From Otatea glauca (taxonomy: Eukaryota > Streptophyta > Magnoliopsida > Poales > Poaceae): a stretch of DNA of 64,000 nt. The notes below the pieces were generated by a model. It ran no database searches. It worked only from the letters and a program-made list of their open reading frames with translations, and had not been told where the DNA came from. The position numbers and the translations under genes are program-made. The stretch spans positions 124,001 to 188,000 of the forward strand of contig JAYEVK010000351.1 in the NCBI GenBank assembly GCA_036346275.1. The letters run 5' to 3'. Shown here one piece after another: positions 45,236-56,994 of the stretch (position 1 is the stretch's first letter; each line of letters opens with the position of its first letter).

Positions 45236-46033
45236 GACAGCCTACAACGGAACGAAAAAGATACCAATGAGTCAATGAGAGAAAATTAAAAGGATTGATA
45301 GATAATTTTATTTTGCAAGTTTTAGACTTGACAAGCAAAAGGATCACATATTAGGAGTTCTAAGATAACTAAATATCCTGGAACAACAGTACATTCGCTC
45401 AGCAAGCTAGCTACAAACTCATGAAACTTTCTTCTATTGTATTACATACTGTTAAGTTGCTTGTGGGGCATTACACACTTGACTGTTCCTTTTCTTGCTT
45501 GTAAGATAGGATTACTATTTACTAGTATCATCCTATCAACGCCCTAACGAAAAATATATTAATAAGTACTGGTGACTTGCTAAGCCATGTAGATTATTAA
45601 TTGGTAATCTTTGTAAGTATGTATAGACTATCATGGAAGTGATTTTCATGGATTGAACATCAATCTCGAATCGATAATGTGATCTAATATTCGGAGTACT
45701 CACAAGTCACAATCAGAAGATGTATGTACATGTTTTGCTGTCTTCTGTCTCTACTTCATCTTCAGACTACAATACATCTATGCTAAAAATAAATCAAATT
45801 CAGTGCAAAATTGACTTACTAGCGAAATTCTGTGCAGGCGAAAATTTGCTCCTACGCACCGAAATGTTCTTCTTGTTGACCGGAAATGGCCGGATTGGAG
45901 AGAATAGGTGAGCTTGGTACAAGGAGAAGTGAAGAACCAGAGTAAAGTGACGATGGTTGTGCTCGTGAGTTTGTGATTTGTGAAGCACACACCAATGACT
46001 GAGGGCCTTTAAAACCAATCCTAAGAGCCACCA
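45236..46033. other. hAT 5' flank, no gene seen
   Basis: Probable promoter and leader of the hAT gene. No coding frame with family features; the element's terminal inverted repeat is not identified. Confidence 0.4.
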
Positions 46034-46100
46034 GCACCTCTAGCTCAGTGGTAAATGTCAAAGCTAGCATACACAAGGTCCTGGGCTCAAGTCCTAGCCA
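46034..46100 (+). repeat. tRNA-like sequence (SINE or tRNA pseudogene)
   Basis: An A-box-like TAGCTCAGTGGTA at 46041-46053 and a B-box-like GGTCCTGGGCTCAAGTCC at about 46078-46095 have the right order and spacing for a tRNA-derived pol III promoter. The acceptor stem does not close convincingly, so a SINE head or decayed tRNA is more likely than a working tRNA gene. Confidence 0.55.
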
Positions 46101-46389
46101 TGACTTTTGGGAGTGGTTTTGCCGTTTGACCAAGCCACAAAGCCCGCGTAAAGTGCTTAGTAATCACATAAAATTTTAAAAATTCTTCAAATAGGAGTGA
46201 GTATAGATTAATGCTAGTGAATGACAGGTTGGATTGAGGACCCAACAAAGCAAGCAAGGCCAATCCTTAAAAAAAAGATAATACTATATCTATACTGGTC
46301 GTTGGTTAGTAGAATTGTGCGACATGCACGCGTGTCATCGGAGATACTAGATGCGTAACCACGGCGTCACACCGCGCAGGCGCGCGACA
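46101..46389. other. Short intergenic stretch, nothing assigned
   Basis: It contains AAATAGGAGTGAGTATAGA at 46189-46207, which matches the TTL 3' flank at 39018 and 40419. Confidence 0.4.
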
Positions 46390-47075
46390 CTACATGAGGG
46401 TGATTTTTTCAGAATCATTCTTTTTTTTGCAAAAAGGCATGGTCCGAGCTCAGGAGCAATCGTTTTTGTAGATTTCCTTGGAAAAAACTGACGTAGGTGT
46501 AATTTAGAAAATTCTGGAGGGTTATTCTTGGCAAAAAATGGACCCAGATGTAATCCTAGGATTTTCGAGGGGCCTATGCATAAAAAATCAATCTCAGAAA
46601 TTTCGGAGGCTCTTCTTGAAAAAACGGACTGGATGTAATCTTGGAATTTTCGGGAGGCCTTTGCGAAGAAAACTAATTTCAGAAGTTTGGGGGGCCTTCC
46701 CACAAAAAAATGGATCTGTAATCTTTTTTCCAGATTTTCTTGGAAAAAACTAACGTAGGTGCAATTTCAAAAATTTTGGAGGGTTATTCTCGGTGAAAAA
46801 CGGACCCGGATGTAATCTCGAGATTTTCAAGGGGCCTTTCTTTTAAAAAATAATCTTAGAATTTTCGGGAGGCTCTTCTTGGAAAAACGAACCCGGATGT
46901 AACCTCATAATTTTTTGGGGGCCTTTGTGCCAACAAAAACTATTTAAACAGACCCAGATATAATATTGTAATTTTCGGGGAGCCTTTACGCAAAAAATCA
47001 ATTTTAGAAGTTTCAGGGGTCTTCTTGCAAAAAAGGACTAATATATAATTTCAAAAACTTTCAATTACCATTCCT
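46390..47075. repeat. Degenerate periodic repeat block
   Basis: About eight loose units of 70-90 bp. Each has 'acccggatgtaat', 'ttttcgggaggcctt', a run of A, then 'aatttcagaagtttcgggg'. Similar in style to 2100-2960. No coding frame and no terminal repeats. Confidence 0.6.
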
Positions 47076-49309
47076 CCAAAAACTACGAGCCACGCGCGCT
47101 GGCATGTGCCCGCTACACCCGTCGCGAGGGCAAAAATCTCACAGGACGATTGTAACATCCCAAATTTTGCTTTTACTGGATTTATTATGCTCTTCCTTTA
47201 TTTATGAATTTTCTGGGATTTTATTTAATTTATGTTTAAATTGTGGAATTAAGCCTTTTGCTATCTTCTATTTATTTAGTGAAGAGTATTAATGATCTTT
47301 TGTTGTAAATAATTTATTTGAGTTCTAAATGTCTTAAACTATTTTTTGGAATTTTTCTGGATTTTTCCTGGTTTTTTGCTATTTTATTGGCTTAATCTAT
47401 TTTGCTGATTTATTTTATTTAGAAAATGATTTATAATCGCGTGAATAGTTTTAGGCCGAGCCCGTGGATCCGGCCCAATCCGCCCGCGCAACTGGCCTAC
47501 GGAGGTCGCCGCCGTGAAACCCTAGCCGTGCAACCGTTGGATCTTGATCCGACGACCGAGAGTCTTCCGCGTCGCCCATGCGTGTGAGTTGTTAGATCTC
47601 TGTCGCGTGGACGTCTGTGATGCTGCCACGTTGCCCTTCCGTATCCCAGCCGCATTCTACCACTACCACGAAACCGTCTTCGACTTTCGCGCTGCGCACA
47701 CATTCCCAAGCCGCTATTTAAAGCACCGCCGCCACCGTTGGGATCCTCACCCTGCGCCGCATCTTCTGGTCAAGTTGCGCACGCCAAGATGCCTTCGTCC
47801 GCCTGAGCAAGCTCGCCGAAGTTCACCAAAGCCTCTGTTGCGATTCTTCGTTGTTTGCTCGCCGTCCGTTGAGTCTCCGCAGTCGCTAAGACCCTCATCG
47901 TATTCGCCGTGCCGAGACGCGTCGGCCCTACCAGCTAACGTCGCCGGAGTCGCCCTCAAATGTCATCACCTTGGTCTTCGTCCTCAGCACTGGTAAGAAC
48001 CACTTTGTTCTGTGCTGTCGTGCCATCGCCGCCTTCGCAAGCTCGCACTACCGTCAGATCTAGATCATGCGGTGTAGATTGCGTCGTGTAGTATCGTGTT
48101 AGGTCAAGTTTCAACCGTTGGATTGAGGATGGATGGTCAGGATTTTGCCGCGTGTGCACTGCTAATCCGTTTGTCGCCGCTGTTGGATCCGTGGCGATCG
48201 GATTAGATCGTGCCGCGTGTCCCTGCTGTTGTCGTCGTGTTGTCAGATCTTAACCTTTGGATTCAAACCGAATGGCCACGATCGCACCGAGCGCCAAGCC
48301 AATCTCGTGCTGCCGCGTGTCATGCGAGAATCGAGGCATCGCTGTCGCCGGTCGTTGATGACATCATCGCCTTTAATCTCTGCCGTCCGATCAAGCGTGC
48401 CACGTGTGCTGCTTGCGTTAGCCGATGCACGGGAATAGTGCCACCGGTCCATGGTGGACCGGCGCCGGCCGTGGATCGAGTCCATACGCTGATGACGCGT
48501 GTCGTGTTGTGGTTGCGCCGCTTGTCAGCATCTGATTGGGCCACGTGTCCATTGTCGTCAGCGTGACGTCATAATTCAATTTTTCCTTAGAAAAATAATT
48601 AGTCGAAAATCATATTCGATGCTGACGTCAGCATGACATCATAAAATGTTATTTTTCAGTATACAAATAATTCGGTTTTCTAATTTTCTGATTTATCTTT
48701 TATTCAAACTTTGAATAGCTATATCTTTTGTATCCGAACTCCGATTGAGGTGATTCCAATTTCTAAAAATTTGTAAAATAAAGATCTATTTAATGGTGAA
48801 CTTTATTTAATTTTTGGAGTTGATATTTCTCTCTATTTTTGGTATTTATTGCTTTCTCTTTCATTACACGTAGACGTCGAATTGCCCGATGAGTTTGTGG
48901 TTGAGGACCAGCGCCCGAGCAAGGTCTAGAGCAGGAGTCAGAGCTATTTGAAGGCAAGTTGTACTTTAATCATGTTGAACCCTTGTTTAAAATATTATAT
49001 TGCTTTAAAGTGTAGCGTACTAATTCAATTATTACTTGTTTCAATTATTTTGGGTATAGTTATTCATCCAATTGTGATATACCGACCTTGCCATGTCGAT
49101 GTCGTATTTCATTTGTCACCCTAGAATGATTTCATACTAGTTGGTTGCTACAAATGCCAATGTGGGTAGTTAGAATGCTAGTAGTATGTGAAAGATCGAA
49201 AAAGGCGACTAGAGGGGGGTGAATAGGAGCCAAATAAAATTTTCGAATAAACTCTCCCCCAAAAATTCAAACCACCAAAAGACCGAAAGAGCGCTGACTT
49301 TGGTCGGGT

Positions 49310-49540
49310 ATTTCAGTCGGATGAGCAGTACCCCGACCTCTGAGGTCGGATGAGCGAGACTTCGGAATGAATAGTGTTCGGGTGAGCAGTACCCCGATCA
49401 AAGATCTGGTCGGATGAGCGATACTCCGACACGAAGTGGTCGGATGAGCGATACTCGGGTGAATAGTGTTGGTGAAGTCCCTCCCGACTGCGGAGGTCGG
49501 ATGAGCAGTCTTTCGGGTGAATAGTGTTGGGTGAGCGATA
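49310..49540. repeat. GGTCGGATGAGC repeat array
   Basis: GTCGGATGAGCGATACTCCG-like words recur six to seven times at 25-40 bp spacing, interspersed with GGTGAATAGTGTT, inside the long SIRE-type LTR. Confidence 0.75.
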
Positions 49541-50999
49541 AATCAAAGACGATCTCAAAAGCAAATCGATGTAACTTTTGATCGATCGATCCAAAAGCAG
49601 TGAAAATTGGTGTGCACCTCCCAAAGGATGTCAGGAACCTATTTCAATCAACAATCGAAGGAATTAATACCAAGGTTAGTCCTTTTCGGTTTAACAAATG
49701 CAACACCAAAAGCAGAGTCACGAACACAAACTTCACCCTAACTTGCTGGTGGGAGTTGATGGTCGAAATCCTTGGATGACTCTCCACAAATCATAGCAAG
49801 TAAGAACACGAAGAAACAACCCTTCAAACAAATAGAAACACATCAGAAAACTAGGCACGTAAATTGGTTTCTTGCAAAACCGAATAGAAGAGGTTGTAGA
49901 TTGCCTAGATGATTGGGATATGATCTATAGAAGATTCATCCGACAATCTTTCATCCTTGGCAACAAGAACCGAAGCCAATCAAGACTAAAGAAGCGCAAG
50001 TCACACGTTTACACACTTTAAGAACACACAGATTTACTAACTTGCAACAAGAATGCAAGGATTGCCTAGATGATTGAAAGCACCAAGTCCGGAGAAGAGT
50101 TCATCAATCATGAATTTCAACAAAGACTCAATAGCATGTAGAAGGAGATGAGGCAAATCCAAATTACGTAAAGTAAATTGCAAGTAAGTAAATGCGAATT
50201 TAGATAATGAGAATTCAAGTGCGTAATGTAAATACGTAAGAGAAATGAAACAAGAAAATAAATGAAGAACATTTCATTTTCGGAAGGGAGGTTTACAAAG
50301 CCTCACAACAAAGTGGGCAAAGCTCAAATGAGCAAAGCAAAACCTCGAGAACCTTCGCAGAGAGGAGGCTGCCCTACCCTCTATTTATAGTGACACAGGA
50401 TCAATTCCCACCTTTGGATGTCTGCTTCAATCCTAAGCCAACATCCAAGAGCCAAGATTTGATCCTTACACCTGTCACTCTCAACAACTCTCAACTACTC
50501 ACGTACACTTTCCTCACTGCTCACCCCCAAGGAGACACCCCTCTCCTGTCTATTCATAGCGGGCTTGGAACACCTACCACCCTTGGATGAGCCTCTAAAC
50601 CCTAGAGCACTCCATCAAGGGTGAGATTTTACCCACTCACAAAGCTATGCATGGGCTCTTGAAACCCAACAACACAACGGGTTTTGCACGCTTTTCAACT
50701 CACACTAACTTGACCCGCTACTCTATCTTCCGACCGCGATCCAACGGTCCTCCTAGATCGAGCGGCTCCAAGTTAGCATCTCATCCATTCCTTTGTCTTC
50801 TCGGCTTGCGGCTACTCCTGGCCTCGGTCATCTTTGGCGACACCTTGATCATCCGGACCTCGGCTCTCGGCCTAGTCCCGATCCCTTCGCCTCACCATGA
50901 CCTAGCTCCAAAGTCCTGCAACCATCATAGACAAGGAAACCACATCACATAGCAATGTCCAACAACACATATCCATCTCAACAGAAAGATATACACTAC

Positions 51000-51440
51000 G
51001 ACCGGCAAGATAACCCGACCACACGTGGTCCGACCATCGGTCTCCAACCCGACCAACCATGGTGCGACCGCTGGTCTCCATCCCGACCAACCATGGTCCG
51101 ACCATCTGGTCTCCATCCCGACCACTCGAGGTCGACCACTAGTCTCCATTCCGACCACTCGAGTCGGCGACCGGTCTCCGGCCGGTGAGAGACCGACCAC
51201 TCGGTCGACGACGGGTCTCAGGCCAGCCACGCCAGAGACCTCTGGGTCGGACAACCGGTCTCCGACCAACCAAAGACCGACCACTGGGTCGACGACGGTC
51301 TCCGACCAGCCAAAGCCCGACCTCTCGGTCGGACGACCCGACCACTCGGGGTCGGACGGTGATCGCAACACAACCAAAGCCCGACCACTCGGGTCGGACG
51401 ACCCACCACTGGGTCGGACGGTGGTCTCCAACCAAGAACT
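51000..51440. repeat. CCGACCACTCGGGTCGG repeat array
   Basis: Tandem-like array of GGTCTCCATCCCGACCA and CGACCACTCGGGTCGGACGA words with a 25-35 bp period near the other end of the same LTR. Long open frames on both strands here are products of the repeat, not genes. Confidence 0.8.
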
Positions 51441-52744
51441 CAAATTGCTCTAGCTCGAAAAACAATCCAAATCAAACTCAAACTTGAGCACACCTTGCTC
51501 AAATAAAGTCAAATACTCATCACAAACATGGATGGACCTCCACATGGTCCTTCAGTATGCTTAACCATGCAACGAATCATCATTTTTTTGTAAAAAATGA
51601 TTAATCCTGCTTAATGATTATGGAACATGTTTATTAACTTGCGTGTCGGGTGTTGTCACACAATGTCGTTGTTGTTGATGGCACATGGTGCATGATAAAA
51701 CAACCGGGGTGGTAAATGATTTAGACTGAGGCAAGTGACAAGAATTTGTGGTAGGCCAATGTGGCATTTGGGTGGTTGCATTGCTTTTTAATGGTGTATG
51801 ATGGATTATGTTAATGATGGTTTTTGGTTAGTCTTGCCTTGGTCAATTAAGGACTTAACCTAGCAACAATTTGAACTGAGTCATTCATACAACCACATGT
51901 CTGTTATGTGACAGACGTAGCTGATTAATTTATTATGTCTAGACTTTGGTACTGTCTTGCCAGTGTGGGTTCCGGGTGTATGGGTAGACTCACATGGTGT
52001 ATGGTTGTATCTTGTGGGTAAAGTGTATAAACTTCTGCAGAGTGTAAAACCTATTCGAATAGCCGTGCTTGCAGTATTGAGCATTGCTCGGTGATTATAG
52101 CTAAGGGTTAGATTTTATCACAATAAATGTGGGTATGGATGTTGAATTGTGGTTTAAGGTTATGAGTTAGTTATTGGAAAACAAATGAGAAATGTATTAT
52201 TGTTATTATTTGTTTTACTGTCTTTCAATCTATTTGTGCTATTCCTTTACAAATGTTGTTTAATGCCACTTAACCATGTCAGCTATTCCTTTGTAATAAG
52301 CCATGCATATAGTATATTAGAATTGCATTCTGTGCACGACTTATTGAGTGCTTTAAGTACTCACCCCTTACAACAAAACATCACCAGTTGGAGATGAAGC
52401 AATGCCTGCTTTTGAGGAAGAGTATTAGGAGAGGCGAACAACTAGGGTGCGAACCTTGTCAGTTCCTTGTGGCAGATTGAAGGGTTTCTACGCTTATATT
52501 TATTTCTGCTGCTATTTATTTACTTTTCAGTCTTAACCCTGTGAGGCATACTCATGTAAGGTTGACTATAAGATCGTTCAACAATTATATTTAATATTGA
52601 TGAAGTCTTTATTATGTTACTGTTGAGCATGATTGTGATATTCATCAATGTTGAGCCTGTGTGCACTAGCGTGATCCTGGACTAGTGCAGAATACACAGG
52701 GTCCAGATTTGCATATTCAGGTCCCGATAACGATGCATGCGCGC

Positions 52745-52811
52745 ACGAGTGGGGGTCAAAGCCGCGACCTCGGCTTTGGCAGCGAAGCCCGCTACCACTG
52801 CACCATGGCGC
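52745..52811 (-). repeat. tRNA-like sequence (SINE or tRNA pseudogene), minus strand
   Basis: On the - strand GGTGCAGTGGTAGCGG (52804-52789) is A-box-like, and AGGTCGCGGCTTTGACCCCC (52770-52751) is a weakened B box. Spacing fits a tRNA-derived sequence. It lies 15 bases from the end of the solo LTR. Confidence 0.5.
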
Positions 52812-52815
52812 CATT

Positions 52816-53511
52816 TCGATCGAACAACGGAGACAAATTAATTAAGCCACACTAACAGGTGCTAAACCGTATGATGTGGCGCACTGCGGAGTGAGCATAT
52901 CGGTAGAAATCTACGTGGAGGCGCTACGAGGGCCGTAACTTCCCAGCTCTATTATACGGAGTTTTAAAAGCTAGTGTGTTTTGCTCGCACGGGAGCGCTC
53001 CATAGATTTTGGGGCGACACGCGGCCAAGCGAGGGGATGAGCGCGCTTTCCCCCCATAGCCAAGCGTCCACCACACCCCACCCCGCACATGCATCCCAAA
53101 CCCTAGTGTGGGCCAATTCCCCTTTGGCCCCGCATGCCCCCTTCTCTCCTGCATCACCCGTCTTCCCCATCCCACTGCAATCCCGCTGCCCCTCACGCCC
53201 ATTCCACTTCATACCGCCACCCCTCCTTGTCAGGCGCTTGCCCCGTCGGCGACCCTGTTCCCAGCTACTGGATACCGCCACCCTGGTTGCCTCTGGCAGG
53301 GCTAGATCTGGCTAGAATCGAGCCACCTCTGTGCTTGGGCATAGTCGTCGCTACTCCACCTCTACTTTTGATTGGCCTTTGCCATCCCCATCGCCTCCTC
53401 ATCACCATCCATCTCTCTTCACAGTCGCCACTCCTGCTTCGACGATATGGCGATGACCATCAAAGGTAACCGTCTCCCTGGAATCCACCTATTTTTCCTA
53501 CTTCTTCGTCC
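52816..53511 (+). other. Possible host gene leader with start codon and splice donor
   Basis: A C-rich, pyrimidine-rich stretch (53060-53440) looks like a plant 5' UTR. It is followed by ATG at 53447, reading MAMTIK, and a strong donor AAAG|GTAACC at 53466. The presumed intron then holds the solo LTR at 53512. A candidate acceptor TTGTGCAG|CC lies at 55180, but the joined frame stops quickly. The gene family is not recognised; it may be a broken host gene. Confidence 0.3.
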
Positions 53512-55132
53512 TGAAGGACCATGTGGAGGTCCATCCATGTTTGTGATGAGTATTTGACTTTATTTGAGCAAGGTGTGCTCAAGTTTGAGTTTGATTTGGA
53601 TTGATTTTCAAAATGAAGCAATTTGAGTTGTCTCTGCCAGGAGTGGCAGTACCGGTCGTATAGACGCGGTAGTGATGAGTTGGATGGTTTATTGCACATC
53701 TTTGTGGGCATTGCTATGTGAGGAGTTTCCTTGTCTTTGATGGTTGCAGGACGACGGTGCTAGGTCATGGTGAGGCGAAGGATGACCGGGACTAGGCGAG
53801 GCGTCGGAGGTCAGACGGTTGGGAGATCGCCGGAAGATGATCGGAGATGGAGTCCGGGCAAGTCAAGAAGACAAGGAAAGGAGTTGATGCTAGCTAGATG
53901 CCGCGTGGATCAATGAGGGCCGTTGGATTGAGGTCTAGTTGATAGGTTAGCGGGTCTAGGTAGTATGCTTTGAAAACCGTGCAAGAAAACCCGGTATGGG
54001 GGGGTTTGGGTTAGCCCTTGCATGGCTGTGTGTGTGGGTTAATCCTAGCCCTTAGATGAGTTCTCTAGGGTTGAGGGACTCATCCAAGGGTGGTAGGTGG
54101 CCTAAGAGTAGTATAAATAGGGGTGGAGAGGTAGCCTCCTTCCCTTGAAGGTGTTGAGGTTTTTGATGCTCATTTGAGCTTTGCCCACATGAATATGAGG
54201 CTTTGTAACCTCCCCTTCCAGAAATGAAAGTTTTATCCATCCACCTCTGAATTTATTTTGCGCATTTACATTATGTCTTTACTTTACGCAATTTAAATTC
54301 AGCATTTACTTCCATAATTACATTCCATAATTTACTTTCAAGTAATTTGGATTTGCCTCCCCTCCTTCTAAATGCTGCTGATCTTGGATGTTTTGAGTGT
54401 GTTCATATGGTTTTACATCTCTTTTGCACTCTTGGATTGAGTAGAGAACATCTTTTCTTTCAAGTTCCAACTTTGTTCAGAACTTGTTCTTCGCGCAGCA
54501 GTCAGTGTTTGATTTTTGTAAAAAATATATAAAAATCCTTTTTGAGTGATTCTTGTTGGAGGAGGTGCGGGAATCTGATATACACCTGAAGAAAAATTTT
54601 GGAGTTCACTTGTTGCACCGTTTGGGCGCCATGAGGTGAAAACCGAGCCCCAAACTTTCTGCTCGAAGTTCTTGAGCATACTGTGTTCTTAGATTTTTCC
54701 TGTTTTTTATGTAAGGATTTTTGAGGAGAAATTTGGTGGAGTTATTTAGGACTCTAATGCTCATAGGGAGAAAAATTCTCAGAATTTTGTGAGCTGCAGA
54801 AACCCACAAACCTCCTGTGCAAATTGAGGACAAGTTCTGGAAATTCTGTTTTGTTTTTTGAAAGTGACTTTTGTGATTTGAATTGATGTCCTTTCTAAAA
54901 GCAAGAGTTTGAATTGATTCCTCTTTATCTTGGACACTAGACAACCAGGATTGTGACTCAAAAATCCCCACATATTTTATGGTACTTATCCATGCAAGCT
55001 TGGGGTACACATAGTTGTCTAGTTTTTCACAATTTTCTTTGAGCGATCTTGTCGAGGTTTTTGTTGGAGTATTTTGGGGGAAATTTTATTTGCGACCATT
55101 CACCCCCCTCTGTTCGCCATCTCGGTCCTTCA
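53512..55132 (+). mobile_element. SIRE/Maximus-type copia solo LTR (short variant)
   Basis: 1621 bp, TGAAGGACCATGTGG..CTCGGTCCTTCA, flanked by exact CGTCC at 53507-53511 and 55133-55137. It is the reverse orientation of the LTR at 58260-59979 and closely similar to it. No internal region. Confidence 0.92.
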
Positions 55133-55137
55133 CGTCC

Positions 55138-55285
55138 ATTTTCGCTTCGTTCGTGCTCTAATTTGAGTGCTGTTGTGCAGCCATGGATGTCAGATCTTGG
55201 CTTTCACCGCTACCTCTGCTATGCTAGCAGCAGCTGTCACAGCTTACACCCTCTCCTCCTCCGGACCCTGCTTCCCCTTGCCCAC
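55138..55285 (+). other. Continuation of the possible host gene, candidate exon
   Basis: T-rich tract and TTGTGCAG acceptor at 55173-55180, then an Ala/Thr-rich open stretch (TATSAMLAAAVTAYTLSSSG) that is not in frame with the ATG exon. Unrecognised. Confidence 0.25.
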
Positions 55286-56994
55286 TATTGGTGCCAAAAA
55301 ATATGACAAAGGATTAATCGACTACAATACACGAAGAACACCAGGTTCAGATTGGTTCGTAGCATGCCAACTGATTTGATCTTGGGAAAATATGTTCAAA
55401 GATGATCTATCGTCACAATCGGCAAAGATCTAAACAGCTAAGAAAGCCGATTAAATCTAGGGTAACGATAAGTCCAAACAGTCGATTAGGATTGAATAGA
55501 TAGTAGAAGGTAGATCTTCAAGAAAAAGGTGATGCACAACAAGATCGAAGAAAATCAAACATGATTGGTGTGATCAATGAAGAACAACAATCGACGATGC
55601 ACAACTTTATTGATCAAGATCGGATTACAAGAGGAAATCCAAGTTACAAGGCTAATCCTAATTTAAAGAAAAGTAAATAAAAAGTAATGCGGGTTGTTTT
55701 GATTGATTGTGTTCTTCTTTGCTTGCCCTTGGTTATCTTTTATAGTACACCGACCGATAGTATCCCTCTTCGATACGCTGTCAACTATGATCCTATCGAC
55801 CTTTACTCGGACAGGATCTTCATGCTTGGATCAATATCGGTCATAAATCCTTCTTTAACTTTTCATTTCTTTATCCGATATCGGCCAAAATATCCATTTA
55901 TCCTTAGCCTGACAATTTGGCCATACCTTGCCAAATTCTGCTGTAAACATATGCCCCCCATTTTTGAGAGAATATGTTATCTTCCTTTCGGGGATCGGTA
56001 CCCTCATCACGTGTAAGCATCCCCTAGGGTCTCGTAGCAGCTTCCCACAAGCCCAGGGGCTTGTCTCCGACCTAGAAGGTGTGCTCCCCTGGCACGGGCT
56101 CGGGTCCAGCGAGCTCGAGCTCGAGCGCGAGGACAAGAATCCAACTTGAGCTCAACGCCACGACCTCACGCCTTCCAAGGTAAAATAGCATTTGTAATAA
56201 TTTGTCTATCTCGTGTAAAAACTCTCCCCTGCATGGGAGTCAGAACCAAACCTGCCCCTGCATGGGAACTAGGGCCGAACAACTCCCGTCAACTCCCAAA
56301 CAACTCCCGTCAACTCCCGAACAACTACCGTCATGTCTCAGCGACTCCTGTTGACCCCCCGCGGTCACCGGACGTCAGCTTCGCGATCGGGTGGCGAAGC
56401 TCCCATCGGGCTATAAAGACAGGGGATCACCCCAACCTAAAAGCGAGAGGCCCCCTCCAGAAGAAAAACAAGACACCTCCAGCCGAAACTCTTGAACCTC
56501 GAGAGGAGACGCTCCCGCTTGTATTCTCCCACCAAGCTTCATATACATCTTTCGCCTCAGTGCAAGACTGGAGTAGAGCTGTTACCCGATCTCTGGGGCT
56601 CAAACCAGTATAAGCCTCGTGTTCATCACTTTCTTCTCCGACATACACCCCGCGACGCGCACCATTCCCGAACGAGCACGACATCGGGCCTCGCCCTCAA
56701 ACGATCTACTCACATCCCCCCTTTGCGGTCGGCGGTTCCGATCGTCGACACTTCCAAAAATCTTCTTCGTCAGCTTGCATAATCATCGGCTTAGCGCAAT
56801 ATTCTCGTTAGTAACCGCTCCATTTATAGCGCCATAAAATCTTGAGATGTGTTTCTTCACCATTAACCACACAGCGAAAACTGTCATTCTCATGTGCACA
56901 AGCTCTCAGACCCTCTGCAATCAGCCTCATCATCATCATCTTCAAGACTCCAAGTTTCCTCCAGCAACTCCTTCATCTCACATCTTTCAACTAA
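55286..56994 (+). mobile_element. Gypsy-type LTR and leader (boundaries uncertain)
   Basis: TATTGGTGCCAAAAAATATG at 55286 resembles the TGTTGGTGCC start of a common grass gypsy LTR group. A second LTR-like stretch, from about 55975 to 56750, has a TATA-like CTATAAAGACAGG near 56412 and ends GATCGTCGACA. I could not find a target duplication for either, and no primer-binding site is clear, so the internal borders are open. Confidence 0.4.

Larger units (their letters stand above)
49189..51554 (-). mobile_element. SIRE/Maximus-type copia solo LTR (long variant)
   Basis: 2366 bp; + strand edges TGAAAGATCG..CATGGTCCTTCA, flanked by GTATG at 49184-49188 and 51555-51559. Same family as 53512-55132 and the LTR at 58260-59979, but 650-750 bp longer because of internal repeat arrays. 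It is in the same orientation as the element at 58260. Confidence 0.9.
47151..52729 (+). mobile_element. Tekay-type gypsy solo LTR, containing a nested SIRE-type solo LTR
   Basis: Starts TGTAACATCCCAAATT and ends GGTCCCGATA, matching the edges of the LTRs at 23900 and 32138 read on the opposite strand. Target duplication ACGAT lies at 47146-47150 and 52730-52734. With the nested element removed it is about 3.2 kb, the size of the family LTR. No internal region, so a solo LTR made by LTR-LTR recombination. The last two bases are TA rather than CA. Confidence 0.9.

Noticed and set aside
50925..51487. Several overlapping Ser/Asp/Arg-rich ORFs on both strands
   Set aside because: All arise from the CCGACCACTCGG repeat array inside the solo LTR.
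52617..52814. Short - strand ORF with Cys/Gly-rich start
   Set aside because: It runs through a tRNA-like sequence and an LTR edge; no coding evidence.
55975..56750. A separate solo LTR with TGTTATC..GTCGACA edges
   Set aside because: The flanking 5 bp (GAATA versus CTTCC) do not match, so I kept it only as part of an uncertain gypsy LTR/leader region.
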